Below are positions 37,806 through 49,750 of a stretch of 64,000 nucleotides of DNA, piece by piece (position 1 is the first letter of the stretch; every line of letters begins with the position of its first letter). The notes below the pieces were generated by a model that did not search any database, was not told where the DNA came from, and saw only the letters and a list, made by a program, of their open reading frames with translations. The translations under genes and the position numbers were made by a program. Location of the stretch: NCBI GenBank assembly GCA_028554755.1, contig JAPTOF010000009.1, forward strand, positions 1,964,501-2,028,500, given 5' to 3'. The DNA comes from Cordia subcordata. Its lineage: Eukaryota > Streptophyta > Magnoliopsida > Boraginales > Cordiaceae.

Positions 37806-40800
37806 TCATACAAATGACCAATTAATGAACATGAAGCATATACAGTGAGCATTTTCCTCCTCGTTCAACACTTTCCAAGCTACTGCTTTCTCATAAGAAA
37901 TAGGACGCCTCATGCTTGACAAGCAAATACCACCTTGAAGACAAGCAAAACCCTGCACGTATGCCAAAATTTAATCAATAGATTTAAGCCGTGACGAAAT
38001 TTAGTTAAAGAGGTGAAAGGAAGATTTGCAAGGATAAACCAAGATTGAAAATGAAAAATTGAAAAAGGTTGTCTCTGAGCTTAGACAAGTTCAACTAAGC
38101 AAAATTTGTGATACCACAATTAGTATGTGACAAACAATGTCTTAAATACATTAGGGAAAGCTTTTCACAAGTTTCAGGTTAGAACTTGCTGGTGAAAATG
38201 GAGAGAGGGAAGAAAAAAAGAAAAGAAAAAGAAGAAAGAAAACAGCAATATGCAGATCTTTGGAGATCTAATATATGCCTTCGATGATGTACAAGCCAAC
38301 CAGGACTTTCTGAATTGTGTATTATTACTCTGCATGTTCTATGCAAATCAGGAAGGACTACGATAGTTATTCATTTTGATACTTTTAGAGTTAGAACTTA
38401 ATCTCTTTATTTTGTTTTTAGATTATAATGTTTTATCTCATTCAATTTCAAATTTGACTCTACCAATTTTTTTATGACTTGAATTTGACAATCACCTTTG
38501 AGGTTATTTCCCACTTCCTTTCTTTAGTTTTTCTTTTCTTTCCTTCCCAATTAGTCCTAAATCAATATTTGAAGCAATAACGACCACAAAATATGCGTGC
38601 ATGCGTGCACGTCTTATATATGTGTATATGTATGTGAAGCATATACCTGTTGCATAATTTGTGGAAGTTCAGAGAACAGTGCCTTTCTTCCATTGTCGTC
38701 AAAGATCTTCTCCAGGATTATGTCTTGGAGAGCAACTAAGGTAGTCTCAAGCATATCAAGCCCAGCCTGATTCGCAAATGTGAAAACTGACAATGCCTAC
38801 ATTCATCAGGTAAAGAATGTCATTTCAAGTATGCAACATAACCATCTCATCTAAAAGAATATTGATATATTTATTTATTGTATTAATGCGCTCACACAGA
38901 TACAGGTGTTATCCATTTTGAGCATTCCACGAGGGCAAGTTTAATGTTTTTAAATTTGTGATAGTCAATTTCAATCTCATGACCTAGGTTCTAATACCAT
39001 GATATAGTTACATCTCATTTAAAAGCTTAAGCTTTTAGAGAGAATATTGGTGTATTTATATATTGTATCAGCAATCTCTGCTTGTGAAATAAACTTCGTA
39101 AAAAAATGTCAAACAGATAAAAAGCTCAATAGGCAAATCAAGAGGCACCTTATGGTAATGATGCTAAAGAATGTAATGATATAAGTTCATCTCAGAAAAG
39201 ATGAAGCTGTTGTAAAATCTAAAGACAGAGAGAGAGTGACCACCAGCACAGATGAATGACTCAAAACCCTATCCAAACAATTTACACCATTTATGCGGAA
39301 AAGCCCAAGATTGATTACATTTGTAGCTTCAAGATGAAAAAGAAAAACCATTTAGCTCATAAAACTGTTACCTGTTTATGAATGCGATACTTGTTGAAAC
39401 TAATGAAAGGTCAAAGTAATACCTTCAGAGAGCAACATAATACAGCATCTGGGTGGTGCCAGAGTGACTTTAGGATGGATTCATTTCCTTCGCCAACAGA
39501 TTTGAGAAGCTCAACACCTAAAAAGAACCTGCAAAGCGAGATTTTAAGAACAGATCTAAATCAACAAAGAGTCCAAACATATTGTGTGGGAAAGAAGGGA
39601 ATGTACGAGTTCCTAAATATAAAACTTCTCTAATTGTTATAGGTTGGCTTGTAATGTCAATGCTAAAAATGAAATTAGTCTCAAAGATTCCACAAGGTGC
39701 TTTTACCATTGTTGGTTAATGACAAGTGAACACTACCTCCCCATTGTGCTGAACTTATGCCTACTGAACGTAATAAGATTGCCAATAAAAATCTAAGGCA
39801 GGATAAGAACATATCAGGTGAGCGCACTGGAAAGAGGAGTCAGATGTCACACCTGTAGCTCTGACAAATCCAACGAGCAAGTGTCTGTGCTTCGGGTGTG
39901 CCAGGTGGTGATCGCAAAGTATCTGGAGATCCGAGAAGAGATGGGGAGAGTGCCAATGCAACCCTTTGGACAGACGATATAATATTCCTAACATATTGTC
40001 GAGCCATGGCTGCCACACTTTCTTGAAGGTGAAGCTCAAATGCAAATTGAAATGCTATCGTCATGACTGATTTTGCACTACCAGGATGCCTAGAGTAATC
40101 ACCAGAAGTTCTGTTTGCAGTTGGCCCAACTTCAAGTGTAGAGGCAAGATCAAGTGTACGATTTGGACTAGAGGGGTCCTACACCAATTTGACAATGCAT
40201 CATTAAAAGACACAGGATAATGTAAACAGGAGGACATATTTTTCACTTTATCATAGAAGATACCCGCTTACCACTCTAGAATCAAGAGGAATTATACGGA
40301 AACCGGATGGAAGAAGAGGTGCATCATCAGAGAAAGAGGCATCTATTGGTGCAAAGATGAGTTCAGAGCAGGTACCAATGGCATTCTCATCCACTCCGCT
40401 ACAAAGCTGAGAATCCAGTAATAAAGGAACTTTTAGGATATTATGATTTTAAAGTATTATCTTTCCTCTCAGCTTAAAGAGATCGGTTCTGACAGTACAA
40501 GTAACTGTCTGAATAAGATATACATTAGAAAGAAAGCTAGAAATTTCATTAATTGAGAAGTGGTGAATTGCAGAATTTTTGTGACAAGCAACTATATAGG
40601 ATTAGCTCAACTAGCACAATCTTAACGAACAGAAGTACTAATCTTACTTGCAAGAGAAAGATATCACTCGGCATGATCATGTCATCTCTGTAGCAGCCAA
40701 TGTTCTCCAGCTTGATCACCTCCATGAACTGATTTTTGGGATGATTAGCAACAATTAGTGTGAAAAAGCTACAATGAACCATATCGCATCTTATACCAAA

Positions 40801-43800
40801 AGAATGAGCATGGACTATTGAAGTTATTAAGAGTAAGAGTTCCTTACCTCTTCATGCTCAATAGTGTGAGCCAGTGGAAGAATAACTTGCCCACCATAAG
40901 TCCCAGCTCGAGACATTGGTATACTGCATGGACCAGCTTTCACAGCAGCAGCGGAGTAAGCATCAACACCACTATCTGCCCACTCTGATCTGTGTTCCCG
41001 CAGAAATCTTAGTAGAATGGCAGGAGGCACATTCTGCAAGAATAGGGAGGAAACACATTAATGAAGAAGACTTGTGAAAATATGCAAGAGTTCTTTCCTA
41101 TTTTTTCTTTTTTTTTTTTTTATAATGAGCTAGGAAACAGATATAAAAGAGTATTGGGTTTAGCAATAATAAAGGACTTAAAACCAATGATATCTTGAAT
41201 TAAATTAACAGGAACAAATTAACACCAAAAAGGATTTTATATGGATTGAAAGAATTCAAGTTCAAAACCCAAGAAAAACGCATTCTCTAGGATAAAAGTA
41301 TATATGACCTGTTAAGCATAATGTCCAACTGTAGGGAAATACTGCGCCCCCTTGATCATTGAATCTCAGATCATAATTCTAAGCATATGAACCAGGTCTT
41401 TTAATGTACTTACTTGTAACAGCATGGATGCCTTGACACATAGCACCACATTATTCACAGGTGGAAACCCACTGGCATAAGCAAAGTTTGTACCCATCAA
41501 CTTTCCAGGGGATGAATTTACTTGAACAGTAACATCATCGATACCATCGCTGTCGATCATAGACCATCCCTCATCTGAGAAACTATTTACAGCCTCGTTG
41601 AAACCCCTGCAGAAAGAAGTGAACTTTTTATTTCTTCACTGAGTGCAGATTACACGTGGAGCTTTATCAAGAAGTAAAATACCAACCGACTCATTCTTTG
41701 GCTGAGTGCACGTAAAGCTGTAGGCCTTCTACCCCAACTGGTCATGATAGGCTGAGAAACTTCTTGAGAAATTTGCCTCAATTGTCGTAAAGCCTGACAA
41801 GAATATAATGTTTGACATTATTGTGAACTGAAAAATAATAACTATATTTGAGTCTGCGTGGTTTTCTTTTTTTTCTTTTTTTTTTTTTTTTTTCCCTTTC
41901 ATGTGTTTGTATCTTACACATGAATCCCGGTTTAGAGGAGAAACCATAACTCCAAAATATAAAATAGTGGTCCTACCGCCATTGTTGTTCTCTGAGAAAG
42001 CAGAATTGATGACTTGTAAAGCGGGCGTAAGACTTCAGGCACACTCCAAGGCTGGTTGATACATAAAGGCTTCGTTAATAAATGAGGATGGCAAGCATAA
42101 TTTGCAAGAAAATAACCAGTTCTCCAACTCACCTCTAAATCCACATGATCAACAATATGAATTATGGATCCGCCCCCTTCACAAGGTCTTATTAGATACC
42201 CACTGGGTAGCATTTCTGCTCTGATAAAATGCTGCACTGTCGGCATACTCGGACCATTCTGAGTGTTGTTCAAAGATCTCTCACAGATCTACAATGCATA
42301 AAGCAATTGATCTACTGTAAGGAATTGTATTAAAGAAAAATTTCCTCCTTTGAGATTTTTATTTTGTTGCTCATTTTCTGTAGGTGTGCATTTTGTTTGT
42401 GGTGATCCAAAAAAACTCATACCACAAGGCTTCCATCCTCCATGACAGATGTGTAGCGCAGCAACCAGAAGTCACGAGCTGGTGCCAAAGTAGTAGGTGC
42501 ATAGAGCTGATTCAAGTAGCAGAAACAAGTTTACGAGCCACTGACTCCAAAAGGTCATGAACAATGATAAATAGAGAAAAGTATATCTCAACCTGCATGT
42601 AAAGTAGTTCAATGGTTCCACCATTGCCAGTAGATAACACATTGATAACATCCACAGCTCTGCAGTCGCGATACCATGAAGTTCGATCTTTGAGGATTTC
42701 AGCAACCTGGATCAAATGATACCCGTAATTTCTCCTCTCTGATTAAATGACAGTTAACTGCTACCATAGGAAATTAGCAAAAACTTACTCTTGTCGGTTC
42801 TAGCCCCACTAGGCCGCATGCACGTGATGCTATACCAGTGCAACCATGAGAAATAGCAATGATTCCAATGGAATCCGGACCAGGCTGCCAGAAAAAGATG
42901 AGATTGTCATTTTTCTTGCGCCACCACATTCACTTAGTTGTATAAATTTGAGGCAGAAAGGCAGAGGTTAGAAAGCTCCAAAAAAGATTCAGGAATAATT
43001 CACCAGGAGAACATATTCTTGCATAAATTAGAAACTAATGAGGATTACAATTCTGAAACGCAGGAACTAAGCTTGACTACCACTTTTCTTCATAGGCTAG
43101 AAAATGCAATAACTATCAACTGACGTTCTGTGGCCAACCGTTTTACAATTTAATTGCTTAGAGGATTTCTGCATTTGCAACAGAAGTCATTCAAAATGAT
43201 ATCAAGATCTACAATTTGTTTAAGATATCTTATATGCTCATAGCTGAGACACAGCAAACGACACATGAAAAGCTATAACATAAAGCAAGCTGCAAACCTT
43301 CATCCCAGGCATTTGGACCCACTCCACAGCAGTTCCAGTGGCCTTTGATAGAAACTCTGTTAAAGTCTCCTCTGCAATAGACAAGAGCCTACAGAAAAAT
43401 AAAAGCACACGTGTATAAGAAATAGGAAACAATTTCAACAAAGAAATAAGAGATTTAATGCAAACAGTCATCGTTAACCACTAACCCTGCAGGGCTTGCA
43501 TCCCTTGGCGGATGCTGAGGAGTCAAGTGATTCTGACCGCTCGTCACCACTGATTCACTGCTATTATCTGTAGTGGCAAGGGTTGTCTGGAAGATTTAAG
43601 GAAAAGGTGTTACTGAAGCACTAAGAACAGTTCATAGTTTCACGGGCATACTTTTCTCTCCTTGATTGTAAGAAGAAAATGAGGCAGAAATAAGTTTGCA
43701 CAAAAACTACTACAAAATATCACATGTTCAACTCAAAAATCAGTTAATAATTCAGTGTTCTAAATTTTCAGAAGCTTCATATTTATATTCCTTTTCCTTT

Positions 43801-44464
43801 TCCCTCAGCCAAAAATTACACATAACCTACTGGAAAGAACAGAGGAGTCATGAAGTGGTAGGCTTCTCCCAAAAGGCCCAAGAAGAGAGTAGTAAAATAA
43901 AGTATTCAAATTGTAGAAAATGAAAAGAAAAGATATTGATTTACATTCTGAGTCTGTTGGCGGAAAAAGCTATTCTCATGCACCAACTGTGAGACTTGCT
44001 TCTGCAACCTGTCATTCTCCTCCATCAACAGCTTATTCATTGCTGTCAACTTCCTGTTCACAGCTTGGAGGCGCGACGCCTCTTTCCGTTGCTTCTCTCT
44101 ACATCTGTACCAGCCAAAAAAATCAAAAGAAAACAAATTAATCACCCCATTGACCAAGCAAATTAATCATCAGAATTCAACTAACTGAAGTAAATTCAAA
44201 ATCTCAATGCATTCAACAAATATCAAATTCATTAGTCGCATTGTACCTTCTATTCTGAAACCAAACTTTGATCTGCTTGGGCTCGATGTTTGCAAGGATC
44301 GAACATTCCCGAATCAGCTGCTGGCGACGAAGGGAACTAGGCTTTGGACATTCATGATATAACCTCTCCAGAGCGTCGACCTGCTCCGGTGTATACCTCA
44401 CATACTTGCCATTGTCCAGCCCCATTTTGCTGCTGTCTTTGCTAGCCGAGGTCACCGCCATCAT
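37806..44464 (-). CDS. ATHB-8-like (HD-ZIP III): Class III HD-ZIP transcription factor, ATHB-8 type, 841 aa
   Basis: Nuclear transcription factor; family members control vascular patterning and leaf polarity. Exons, 5' to 3': 44464-44247, 44104-43945, 43586-43486, 43388-43298, 42884-42789, 42706-42593, 42506-42423, 42288-42133, 42051-41977, 41793-41687, 41606-41414, 41033-40848, 40728-40648, 40406-40272, 40178-39853, 39528-39423, 38796-38647, 37952-37806. All introns are GT-AG and the 2526 coding bases stay in frame to TGA. The homeodomain (about 20-78) has KVWFQNRRCREKQ, followed by a leucine zipper (about 79-125), START (about 160-375) and MEKHLA (about 700-841, ending NWSFV). Family length is about 830-850. 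SLNNTQNGPSMP and LPSGYLIRPCEGGGS favour ATHB-8 over ATHB-15, REV or PHB. Arg808 replaces a Gly that family members known to me share (SSMGRP). The start at 44464 was chosen because homology begins here, although the frame stays open to an upstream ATG. Confidence 0.95.
42875..43308 (-). promoter_or_regulatory. miR165/166 target site, split by intron 4
   Basis: Exon 4 ends with CTGGGATGAAG (43308-43298) and exon 5 begins with CCTGGTCCGG (42884-42875). Joined by splicing they form the 21-nt site known in HD-ZIP III mRNAs, encoding part of PGMKPGP in START (residues 187-193). The miRNA pairs with it and directs cleavage. Because of the 413-bp intron, the site exists only in spliced RNA. Confidence 0.93.
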
Positions 44465-46029
44465 CACTTCAAGATCAAAATTCACAACCAAAAACCTCAA
44501 ATTGCAACACAAAAAGAAAAAGGAAAAAAAAAACAAAAATAAAAAAAGAAGAAGAAGAAGAAGAAGAGAATCAAGAAAAGAAAACCCCTTGTTTTTTTGA
44601 GCAAACTTAACCACTCCTAAAAAGTAATCAAGATTCCAGCATCATTTTTAAACCCCAATGTGCTATGTGCTATCCCCCAATATGAAACTTCAGCAATTTC
44701 ATTGATTCCAAAAATCCCCCTTGCAAAAACCAGAAAAAAGCATATATTCTATCCAAGTTATGAGAAATTCTTTTCTTTTTTTTTTTTCACTTCTCCCAAG
44801 AAAGAAAACCAGGTAAAGAAATAAATTCCCTGCCTTTTTCAAAGATTCATGCGCTTTTCAACTGAAAGAAACTCAATACTTTTGACCTCCACCTACAAAT
44901 TCCCAGATCAACTTAAAGCAATTCTCTTTCTTTAACATATAAACTAGTTGCTCTTATGTGCTTGTCTATGCCAAGCGTTAAGTGTGTATATCAACATATA
45001 CACACACCATCAGAAATTTAGACAACCCACATGGACAAATGTTCAAGAAATTCAAGGAGTTGCATGTGTGAATGATCTAGTGTTAAAATATGCAAGGAAA
45101 CTTGCGTGTGAAGCATTGAAAGTGTCAAACTCTTCAAACTCAAGAAATGTAAAGAAAACACAACCCCACCAACACATATTTGTTTTTCATTGCATGTGGA
45201 GAGGCATATTTTTTTTTTGTATGTCGATAAGGAGACATGGTGTTTACCTAGTGTTTTATGAAGTAAAACGGTGTCGCCTTCTTTACAAAGCTTCGTTGAT
45301 CAGAATCATGCAGCGTCAAGCACGAAATATAGGTCTTCCATCATAGGATCGCGCGTACAGATTTACAATCAAGACGATAGAAAAAAGAGAACGTCGTGCT
45401 TTTTATATATCACACTCTCTTGCTAATATCAATGTATTTATCATTCACCATGCACACATCTGATGGTTTTACACAAAACCATTCAAAATCTAGGGAAAAC
45501 TAACTTATATATGTAGAACACACCAATGAAAGTAAAATCATAGAGTACTAGTTTTGAGTATATTCATATATATATATATACATATATATGTATGCATGTA
45601 TATGGAAATGATGTTACAGGTTTACTAATAAGTTACTTGTAAGAGAGAAATGTTAAACTGGAGACCATTTTCTTGGAGATATATATCATGCTGCTGATGT
45701 TTGCTTTCTGATCTTGCTGTCTCTTTCTTCTTTTTCTTCTTTTTCTTTAATTTAAGATTTTGTTTTCTCGCAGAAGCACTGTTGCACTGTGTGTTGTGTG
45801 TGTTTAAAAAAAAAAAGAAAAAGAAATTCGTAGAATGGACTGGTGGAGTTCAACAGTCTCTCTCCAATCTGTGTGTGCTGTCCGCGCGTCAGTGGGGACA
45901 CCAACACCAAAAAGCAGATCCTCACTTGAGTTTTTGTTGCGCGTTTTACAAGCTTGCTGCGGTCTTTTAGTAAGACAAGATTGCCCTTTTGGGCATGTCA
46001 GAATCAGCGCTATAGATTTTCTAATTTTT
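44465..46029 (-). promoter_or_regulatory. 5' leader and promoter region of the HD-ZIP III gene
   Basis: No other gene is supported in this 1.6 kb. Next to the ATG the leader is pyrimidine-rich on the gene strand, including a (CTT)n run (44548-44570). A TATA-like TATATAAAAAG on the gene strand (about 45388-45398) could place transcription start near 45360. TGTCTC auxin-response-type elements occur at 45232-45237 (gene strand) and 45718-45723 (opposite strand). An AT dinucleotide run is at about 45566-45600. All regulatory assignments are inference. Confidence 0.4.
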
Positions 46030-46284
46030 GTCAAAAGGGTTAACCAAAGGAGAACCCCTTTCCCACCTGGCCAGAGGCCCCTTAATCAGGCGGGAGGTAA
46101 ATCGAGGGATGTGCGTGAGTGGCAGCCCGACCAGGGAGAGGACCAACGGGCGTGGAAATCCAGCAACAGCCCCCGCAATATTTCAGCGGAGTACTGCCGC
46201 CACACGGACTCGATCCCGCGTTGTCAGGGTGTCTCCACCCTAATCACCTGGCCACTTACCAACTCACCTATGCCCCTGGGGGCA
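46030..46284 (-). mobile_element. tRNA-derived SINE with 16-bp target duplication
   Basis: AGATTTTCTAATTTTT occurs at 46014-46029 and again at 46285-46300 without mismatch. The 255-bp GC-rich insert, read on the minus strand, has an A-box-like TTGGTAAGTGG (46262-46252) and a B-box-like GGATCGAGTCC (46216-46206) at tRNA-like spacing near its 5' end, followed by a non-tRNA body. It would be transcribed in the same direction as the HD-ZIP III gene. The insert also explains a 155-residue plus-strand reading frame here, which is not a gene. Confidence 0.85.
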
Positions 46285-46300
46285 AGATTTTCTAATTTTT

Positions 46301-46624
46301 AGTGCTCATATAGGTAGGTTTTAGGTATTTAGCAAAAAACGATGTTGTAGGTTTAAGTGTTTCAATACAATCCAACCTCATATTCCTAAATATAAATTTT
46401 GATTAGGAATGAGTGAATATCGAATATCAGGTTAGTTATTAAATATTTTTTCAATTTTGGTTACTAAAAGCGATCTAATTCGACTTTTATTGTTATCTTT
46501 TTGACAAGTATAATAATACGCCTATTAATATTATATTAATATTTTTATTAATATAAAAATTTATCATTTTTAACCCTTCATACATTAAATTGACTATTTG
46601 AAATGATTCATTTGGATCATATTT
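46301..46624. other. AT-rich intergenic sequence
   Basis: No gene, repeat boundary or structured element could be supported here. Confidence 0.5.
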
Positions 46625-47195
46625 AATGTGAGGACGAACAAAAATAATAAATTTTCATATACATAAAGTCATTTAATTTACTTTAACATGTGTAATGCTA
46701 CGCTTATTAGAAAAATCATTTTACAAGTTAGAAATTTAGCTCAATTCATTTCAGTTAGAAGCAAATTCTCGCACCTAATTTTGAAATATAGCAACACACC
46801 TTAATACGTTTCAACAAATGAATTTTACTACTACATGGATTGGAAGTTATAGTTTGCCATAATAAATCTTAAACGTGTAAACAAATGACCTTGGTACTAT
46901 GAAAGAGGAACTAATGTGAGAGCGAGTAGAAATAATAAATTTTCTGATACAAAAGATTATTTACTTAACTTTAACAAGTATAATGCTACACGTATTTGAA
47001 ATTCATTTTATATGTTGAAAATTCAATTCAATTTGTTTTAATTAAAACCAAATTCTCACACCTAATTTCGGAATATAGCAACACACCTTAACACATTTCA
47101 ACAGATGAATCTTACTACTAAATGGATTAGAAATTATAGTTTGCCATAATAAATCTTAAGTGTGTCGACAAATGACCTTCATACTATGAAAACAA
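46625..47195. repeat. Tandem duplication, period 288 bp
   Basis: 46625-46912 (starting AATGTGAGGACGAAC) is repeated from 46913 (AATGTGAGAGCGAGT). Long matching blocks such as ATATAGCAACACACCTTAA and TAGTTTGCCATAATAAATCTT appear in both. Two copies were found; they are diverged and have no coding signal. Confidence 0.85.
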
Positions 47196-48882
47196 AACTA
47201 CTCATAAAGGCAAGATTTATCACCAAGAAATTATATTTTATTTTTTTTAAAAATTCCCCACCCCCAACTCAGTCCTCCCTCTCCGATGTAATTTGAAATC
47301 AAAATCTCACTCTTGGACATAGTCTCAATTATTTGAATTACCCGTAATCACAATTTATAACAATTGACTCTCGCTTATGACACTAATATCTTATGAAAAA
47401 ATTTCTCACTCTTTATTTTATGACAACTTTCATGCTACCCAATGCATTTTGCCTTTAGAATTGTACATTTATATTGGGTGCAAGCATTCTTGTTTTATCA
47501 TCTATAGAAAAAAATTCAAAACAATAGTGCAATATTACATGGTTCAAAAATATGATATAAATGCTACTTATAAGCAATTATTACAACTCCAAATGATAAA
47601 TTCAATCAACTTTTTTAGTGAATAATTTTAATTATATAATATAAGACTCGCCTAGGAGAGGCAAATGGCATGAGAGTTAAAAACATTCGAAATATGAGAC
47701 CATTTAGGTAAACATGCGGTATGTCATGCGCACGAGAAAAATGAGAAAAAAGAAAAGAAAAAAAAAAAAGATTACGATCATCCGCCGAAAAATGAAAAAG
47801 AAAGAAGGGGGTATGGAATAGAAAAAGAAAACAGGACAAAATAATGAGATGTTCAGCATGCGCCTCGTTTAATTAGTACATTGTTCTCTCTCTACACCAT
47901 CTTTACCTATCTCTTCACCATCATCATATCATCAACACCCATCTTTCTTACCATTTGCATGTCATGCCATCAAATTCACATGAAACACACACACATAAAA
48001 AAAACAGAAAAAAGAAAACACACACACATATACAAGACAGAAAAAAAGAAAAGAGAAAAAACACACATATATATGTATATTATTGCTTCCTTTCATTTGC
48101 TTTTTCTTAAATCGAATTACTCTTTATTTTAGTGGAAAATTATTTTTAGTCATATTCTACTTAGGAATGCAAACAAACAATTTGATACTTAACTAATTTT
48201 TTAATTGATCTATTTGAGCGGTTTGTCGTTTTGTAACAAATATAATAGACAAACCGGTTGTTCTAGTTGTGGTTCAAGGTTGATTGGTTCAAGTGATTAA
48301 TTTTAAAATGACATTATCGTCGGTTCTTAGACAAACGATTTTGAACAACTTTCAGGCTAAAACATACAAATATTAATCCTTTTTTTTTATTTTGTCATTA
48401 TAAATAACAATTCAAATTGACAGAGCCAACAATCCGCACAATATAATTATAATGGACAACTAAATGACTATATACATATTTATTAATATATCATATGTTT
48501 ATATATAGACAAAACAATAGTATAGTTGCCAATTGGATTTGACCCACGATTTTGACTCTCTTAAACAGCAAATTGAACCATTGAAACAATTTTCAAAAGA
48601 ATAAAACAATAGCTAGCTCAACCACTTTAAAGATCTCCAATTTAGGATCGGTATGGTTCAGCTATGATAGGCGTTGTACTTTATCCAACCCAGACATTTC
48701 GGGTCCTTCGCCTCGACCTAATAAGATCCTGAGCTCTCTTTTCCTGTACTGTGCTGAGCCAAAATCAGGCTTCAGTTCTTTGGGATTTGACCTTAGCCAA
48801 GTAAAGGTACACTTTTATCCAAACTCCATAAGAGACTCCTAATGAGACTTTAGCATGTCATGGTCTTATCGGATAAGAATAA
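47196..48882. other. AT-rich intergenic sequence
   Basis: Contains A-rich and ACACAC runs (47720-48070). The short reading frames here are low-complexity and match nothing recognisable. Confidence 0.5.
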
Positions 48883-49750
48883 TGTTAGGAATTAGGGTGT
48901 AAAAACAAAGATAAATGTAAGTAAGATAAAGATGGGCACACAAATTTAACGTGGTCTAACCTAAAACAAACATCTACGGATAAACAAAAGGATCTCATTA
49001 TGGACCAAATGAATACATCATGGAGAGAGGGCTTGGGCTTGAGAACCCTCATCTTTATAGCTCTCCTTGTTCTCAATCTATCGCTTTGTCTCTCATACTA
49101 ACTCATTACGTACGTTAGTATTTATAGGATACAAAAGAGACAAATCTTTATAGGAAAAGGTTTCTTGATTTGACTAGAACTAGGATCTCTAAGGCCTATC
49201 TGAAATATGCGTCACACCCTATGAATCTCCACCTTGACCATATTCACTCCTCATCAACAATTTCAAAATTTTCTTGCTTCATCTGCCATTCTACCCCATG
49301 AAAGGCCTACTGCCTTGCATTTTCTATACCTTCGAAATCCCTAAACACACCTACTAGAACACCTACTAGAACTTGTACCAGCAGTATCTTCTTGGTCATC
49401 CAATAGTCATCTGAAGTCTGGGCCAACTTCTACAATACCCTGCAACAATCCAAGAAACTCCGTTGAGCGCATCTATAACATCTTCAACAACATAATGCTA
49501 CTATCTCTCCACCTTGTCCTCAGAGTCATTAACACGAAGACTGCTATCTTCACCTTATAACACCAAGTCATTGAATCGCACTAGGACTAGGACTAATGAC
49601 CTCACCATTAGAGCCTTAACTCATGCACACTTATCCCTGTAGAAGACATCGCACAAGCCTTCACCACAATACCCCATATCTCTGAGATCATCTGACTTGT
49701 CCACTCATTATTCAGTACCACACCGTTTTGTGTATCCCTTAGACCCCCAC
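48883..49750 (+). mobile_element. Possible LTR-retrotransposon (copia/TRIM-like) remnant
   Basis: It begins TGTTAGGAATTAGGG. TTTAACGTGGTCTAACC (about 48946-48962), GGATCTCATTATGG and AATCTCCACCTTGACC (about 49224-49239) resemble blocks common in plant copia LTRs. No partner LTR or target duplication was found. Confidence 0.35.

Noticed and set aside
39423..40246. Separate genes for the several open frames inside the HD-ZIP III locus
   Set aside because: They are exons of one gene: GT-AG introns join all 18 in frame.
44948..45346. 132-residue plus-strand reading frame upstream of the HD-ZIP III gene
   Set aside because: It is antisense to the probable leader and promoter, low in complexity and without any known motif.
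45835..46284. Functional tRNA gene
   Set aside because: The A and B boxes are there, but the tRNA stems do not close and the 255-bp unit with target duplications is a SINE.
45835..46302. 155-residue plus-strand reading frame
   Set aside because: It spans the SINE at 46030-46284 and both target duplications, and encodes no recognisable domain. It is open by chance because the SINE is GC-rich.
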